From positions 1 through 15,691 of the forward strand of contig JAUIJG010000075.1 of the NCBI GenBank assembly GCA_030431355.1: a stretch of DNA of 15,691 nucleotides. Reading direction: 5' to 3'. Origin of the DNA: a bacterium (GTDB lineage Bacteria; Cyanobacteriota; Vampirovibrionia; Obscuribacterales; Obscuribacteraceae). Under the pieces are notes generated by a model that had not been told where the DNA came from, ran no database searches, and saw nothing but the letters and a program-made list of their open reading frames with translations. The position numbers and the translations under genes are program-made. Shown one piece after another: positions 13,767 through 15,691 of this stretch (positions within the stretch are counted from its first letter, which is position 1; each line of letters begins with the position of its first letter).

Positions 13767-15437
13767 ATGCGCAACATTGCCTATTTAGTCATCTTGACTT
13801 TCAGTACTTTATTCTTCATGACTTGCGTCTCTCCGGTTTACTCCCAGGACCAACCCGGCACCGATACCGGCACCAATGTCTCCATGGATGCTCCCTGCGC
13901 CGTCACTGTCAAAGGGCAGAGGCTGTTCATCTACTACTCCAGACTTGATGGGAAATCCCCCCAGGACAGGGCGATGAGGACAGTCGGTCTTGTTGAAAGG
14001 ATCACCCAGGACCATCAATTCGATCCTGGTTTTCTAAGAATTAAAGACACGCCTACCGGAACAGACCTTGTCTACAATGATCAGATTTTAGCGACAGTCA
14101 CTATAGATGATGCCAAAGCACACAAAAGCTCCACAAGAAAGCTAGCTTATGAGTTCTCCAGAAAGTTGAGAAGCGCGCTTTCCGAGAAGAAAGAGGAGAT
14201 AACCGCAGGAAGAATGGCTTATGCGGTTTCAGCCACTGTAATTGCCACCATAGTGCTCTTGATATTTTCAGCAATAATTTTTCAACTGGGCGCTTACATC
14301 AATAAAAAGCTTCATGAGTCAAAAGGTTCAAATCTGAAATCCATCAAAATTCAGAAAGCCACTTTGATGAGCGCTGACATGATGGCCAACCTCATCGGCT
14401 CTGTCATTCAGATAGTGCAATGGATTGTAGTATTGGCCGCAATCTATGTATATCTCCTCTTTATCCTCGAAGCTTTTCCCAATACCACCGCTATCGGTCT
14501 GAAGCTGAAAGAAGCAAGCCTGTCACCTGTTACCCAGGCGATGGAAGCATTCTTAAATTACCTTCCCAGTCTTTTCGCCATACTGGTTATAGCGCTTCTT
14601 ACTTACGGAGCCATAGCCCTGGCTAGATTCTTCTTCGACGCTCTTGATGCCGGTACGATCAAAATCTCAGGATTCGAGCAGGAATGGGCTACACCCACCT
14701 ATAAAATAGCGCGGGTGTTTATAGTTCTGTTCTTTCTAGTACTGGCTCTACCCTACGCCCCTGGATATGAGTCGGAATCCTTCAAGCAAGTTGGCCTTCT
14801 ATTCGGTCTTCTCTTCTCCCTGGGTTCAACCAGCGTAGTAGGACATATCCTTGCTGGAACGGTTCTCACGTACTCAAAGGCATTTAAAATTGGAGACCGT
14901 ATAAACGTCGGCTCCTGTACAGGAGATATTTTCGAGAAATCGATGTTCGTGACCAGAATAAAGACACCGAAGAACGAAATCATTTCGATACCAAATGCGG
15001 AGATACTGAACTCCCACATTATTAACTACAGCAAAATGGCCGATAAGGGCGGACTCATCCTGCACACCAAAATAACCATCGGCTACGATGTACCGCACAA
15101 GACAGTGAAGAAGCTCCTCCTGGACGCAGCCGGCAATACAGAGCATATTCTGAATGAACCGCAACCCTTCGTTCTCGGTGAAGCTCTCGGTGATTTCTCT
15201 GTCACTTACGAACTCAACGCCTATACCCATGAAGCAAGTTTGATGCCGTCCATTTACTCGGAACTCCATGAAAATATTATGGACCAATTCAATCAAGCCG
15301 GACTGGAGATTATGTCTCCAAGATTCTTCAGCCTGAGAGATGGAAACGGTCTACAAATACCGGAAGAGAACGTACCATCAGGTCATGAATCTTCGTCATT
15401 CCAGGTAAGAATAGACGAAGCTAAGAGCAAGAACTGA
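13767..15437 (+). CDS. MscS-family mechanosensitive ion channel with periplasmic N-domain
   Basis: Inner-membrane channel of the small-conductance mechanosensitive family, opening under osmotic downshift; 556 aa, about twice the length of E. coli MscS. A signal peptide ends near VYSQ (residue 26). A periplasmic domain follows at about 43-147, containing the LFxxY, DRA and DDAKAHKSSTRKLA elements seen in large MscS homologues, notably cyanobacterial ones. Helices lie at about 151-178, 207-235, 262-290 and 313-330. The pore helix and beta domain follow (FGLLFSLGSTSVVGHILAG, then FKIGDRINVG, then ISIPNAEILNSHIINYS), and the cytoplasmic alpha/beta domain runs to about 525. ATG at 13767 is used; the AGGA about 14 bases upstream is a weak site. 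What ions or signals it handles cannot be told from the sequence. Confidence 0.9.
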   Translation: MRNIAYLVILTFSTLFFMTCVSPVYSQDQPGTDTGTNVSMDAPCAVTVKGQRLFIYYSRLDGKSPQDRAMRTVGLVERITQDHQFDPGFLRIKDTPTGTDLVYNDQILATVTIDDAKAHKSSTRKLAYEFSRKLRSALSEKKEEITAGRMAYAVSATVIATIVLLIFSAIIFQLGAYINKKLHESKGSNLKSIKIQKATLMSADMMANLIGSVIQIVQWIVVLAAIYVYLLFILEAFPNTTAIGLKLKEASLSPVTQAMEAFLNYLPSLFAILVIALLTYGAIALARFFFDALDAGTIKISGFEQEWATPTYKIARVFIVLFFLVLALPYAPGYESESFKQVGLLFGLLFSLGSTSVVGHILAGTVLTYSKAFKIGDRINVGSCTGDIFEKSMFVTRIKTPKNEIISIPNAEILNSHIINYSKMADKGGLILHTKITIGYDVPHKTVKKLLLDAAGNTEHILNEPQPFVLGEALGDFSVTYELNAYTHEASLMPSIYSELHENIMDQFNQAGLEIMSPRFFSLRDGNGLQIPEENVPSGHESSSFQVRIDEAKSKN

Positions 15438-15459
15438 TCTCTATGTAACTGAATTTTTC

Positions 15460-15562
15460 AGGCCGGAAGAACGGCTTATACAGAAATAATATGAACACTA
15501 CCGGGTCCTGACTCTATTTGGAAAGGAAGACCATATCCGGGGTCTCACTGGCTTTGCCCCGG
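15460..15562 (+). other. Two hairpins downstream of the MscS-type gene
   Basis: GCCG-GAAGAA-CGGC at 15462-15475 forms a short stem just after the channel gene. CCGGGG (15537-15542) and CCCCGG (15557-15562) form a perfect 6-base stem with a 14-base loop. Neither is followed by a T-run, so they are weak terminator candidates at best. I see no gene start or tRNA in the 254 bases to the window end. Confidence 0.3.
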
Positions 15563-15691
15563 GTGCGAACAGCAAAATCCGGCAAATGGATGGTGTGTAC
15601 GATAGGAAACAATCGAATAGACCCTCCGTCAGCTCTTAAAATGATCGCAGATAAACTGACTATAAACCTGTCAAGAGAACTTGGTTATAGA

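Noticed and set aside
15438..15691. tRNA or new gene start at the right end
   Set aside because: No T-loop and acceptor pairing were found, and no frame with a ribosome site continues to the edge convincingly.

Overview
The window looks like a piece of chromosome from an aerobically respiring, diderm-like bacterium. The proteins point loosely to the non-photosynthetic relatives of cyanobacteria (Vampirovibrionia/Melainabacteria, for example Obscuribacterales). The reasons are a combined cbb3 oxidase and Rieske/cytochrome b operon, an MscS channel with the periplasmic domain common in cyanobacterial homologues, and a two-subunit type glycine decarboxylase. This placement is inference from family resemblance, not a database result; Planctomycetes or Acidobacteria are not excluded.

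Positions 1-8392 hold one tightly packed minus-strand operon for a combined respiratory complex III and IV. In transcription order it encodes: CcoN (cbb3 oxygen reductase core); a CcoO-type cytochrome c with an extra C-terminal haem c domain; a CcoS-like assembly protein; a 50-residue single-helix protein too short for usual ORF cut-offs; a dihaem lipoprotein cytochrome c; a Rieske iron-sulfur protein; a long cytochrome b (605 aa); two small two-helix membrane proteins; and a second cytochrome b (381 aa) carrying a C-terminal 2x[4Fe-4S] ferredoxin domain. A further reading frame starts at base 23 and leaves the window.

The main discovery is in the two paralogous cytochromes b, which have degenerated in complementary ways. 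The 605-aa protein keeps a PEWY-like Qo motif (SDWY) and the haem bp (bL) histidines, but both haem bn (bH) ligands are replaced (R112, Y230). The 381-aa protein keeps all four haem histidines but has lost PEWY, and it adds a ferredoxin domain predicted to lie on the cytoplasmic side beside haem bn. Together they suggest a heterodimeric Rieske/cytochrome b complex. In it, quinol oxidised at one subunit could feed the high-potential chain (Rieske, cytochromes c, cbb3) and, through the partner's haems, a cytoplasmic iron-sulfur relay.

Positions 8393-8834 are a 442-base gap upstream of the operon with a Fur-box-like palindrome. Positions 8835-15437 hold ordinary housekeeping and signalling genes: pth on the minus strand, then gcvPA, lepB, a GAF/HD-GYP regulator and an MscS-family channel on the plus strand. 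Inverted repeats precede the last two. No tRNA, rRNA, CRISPR array or mobile element was recognised.
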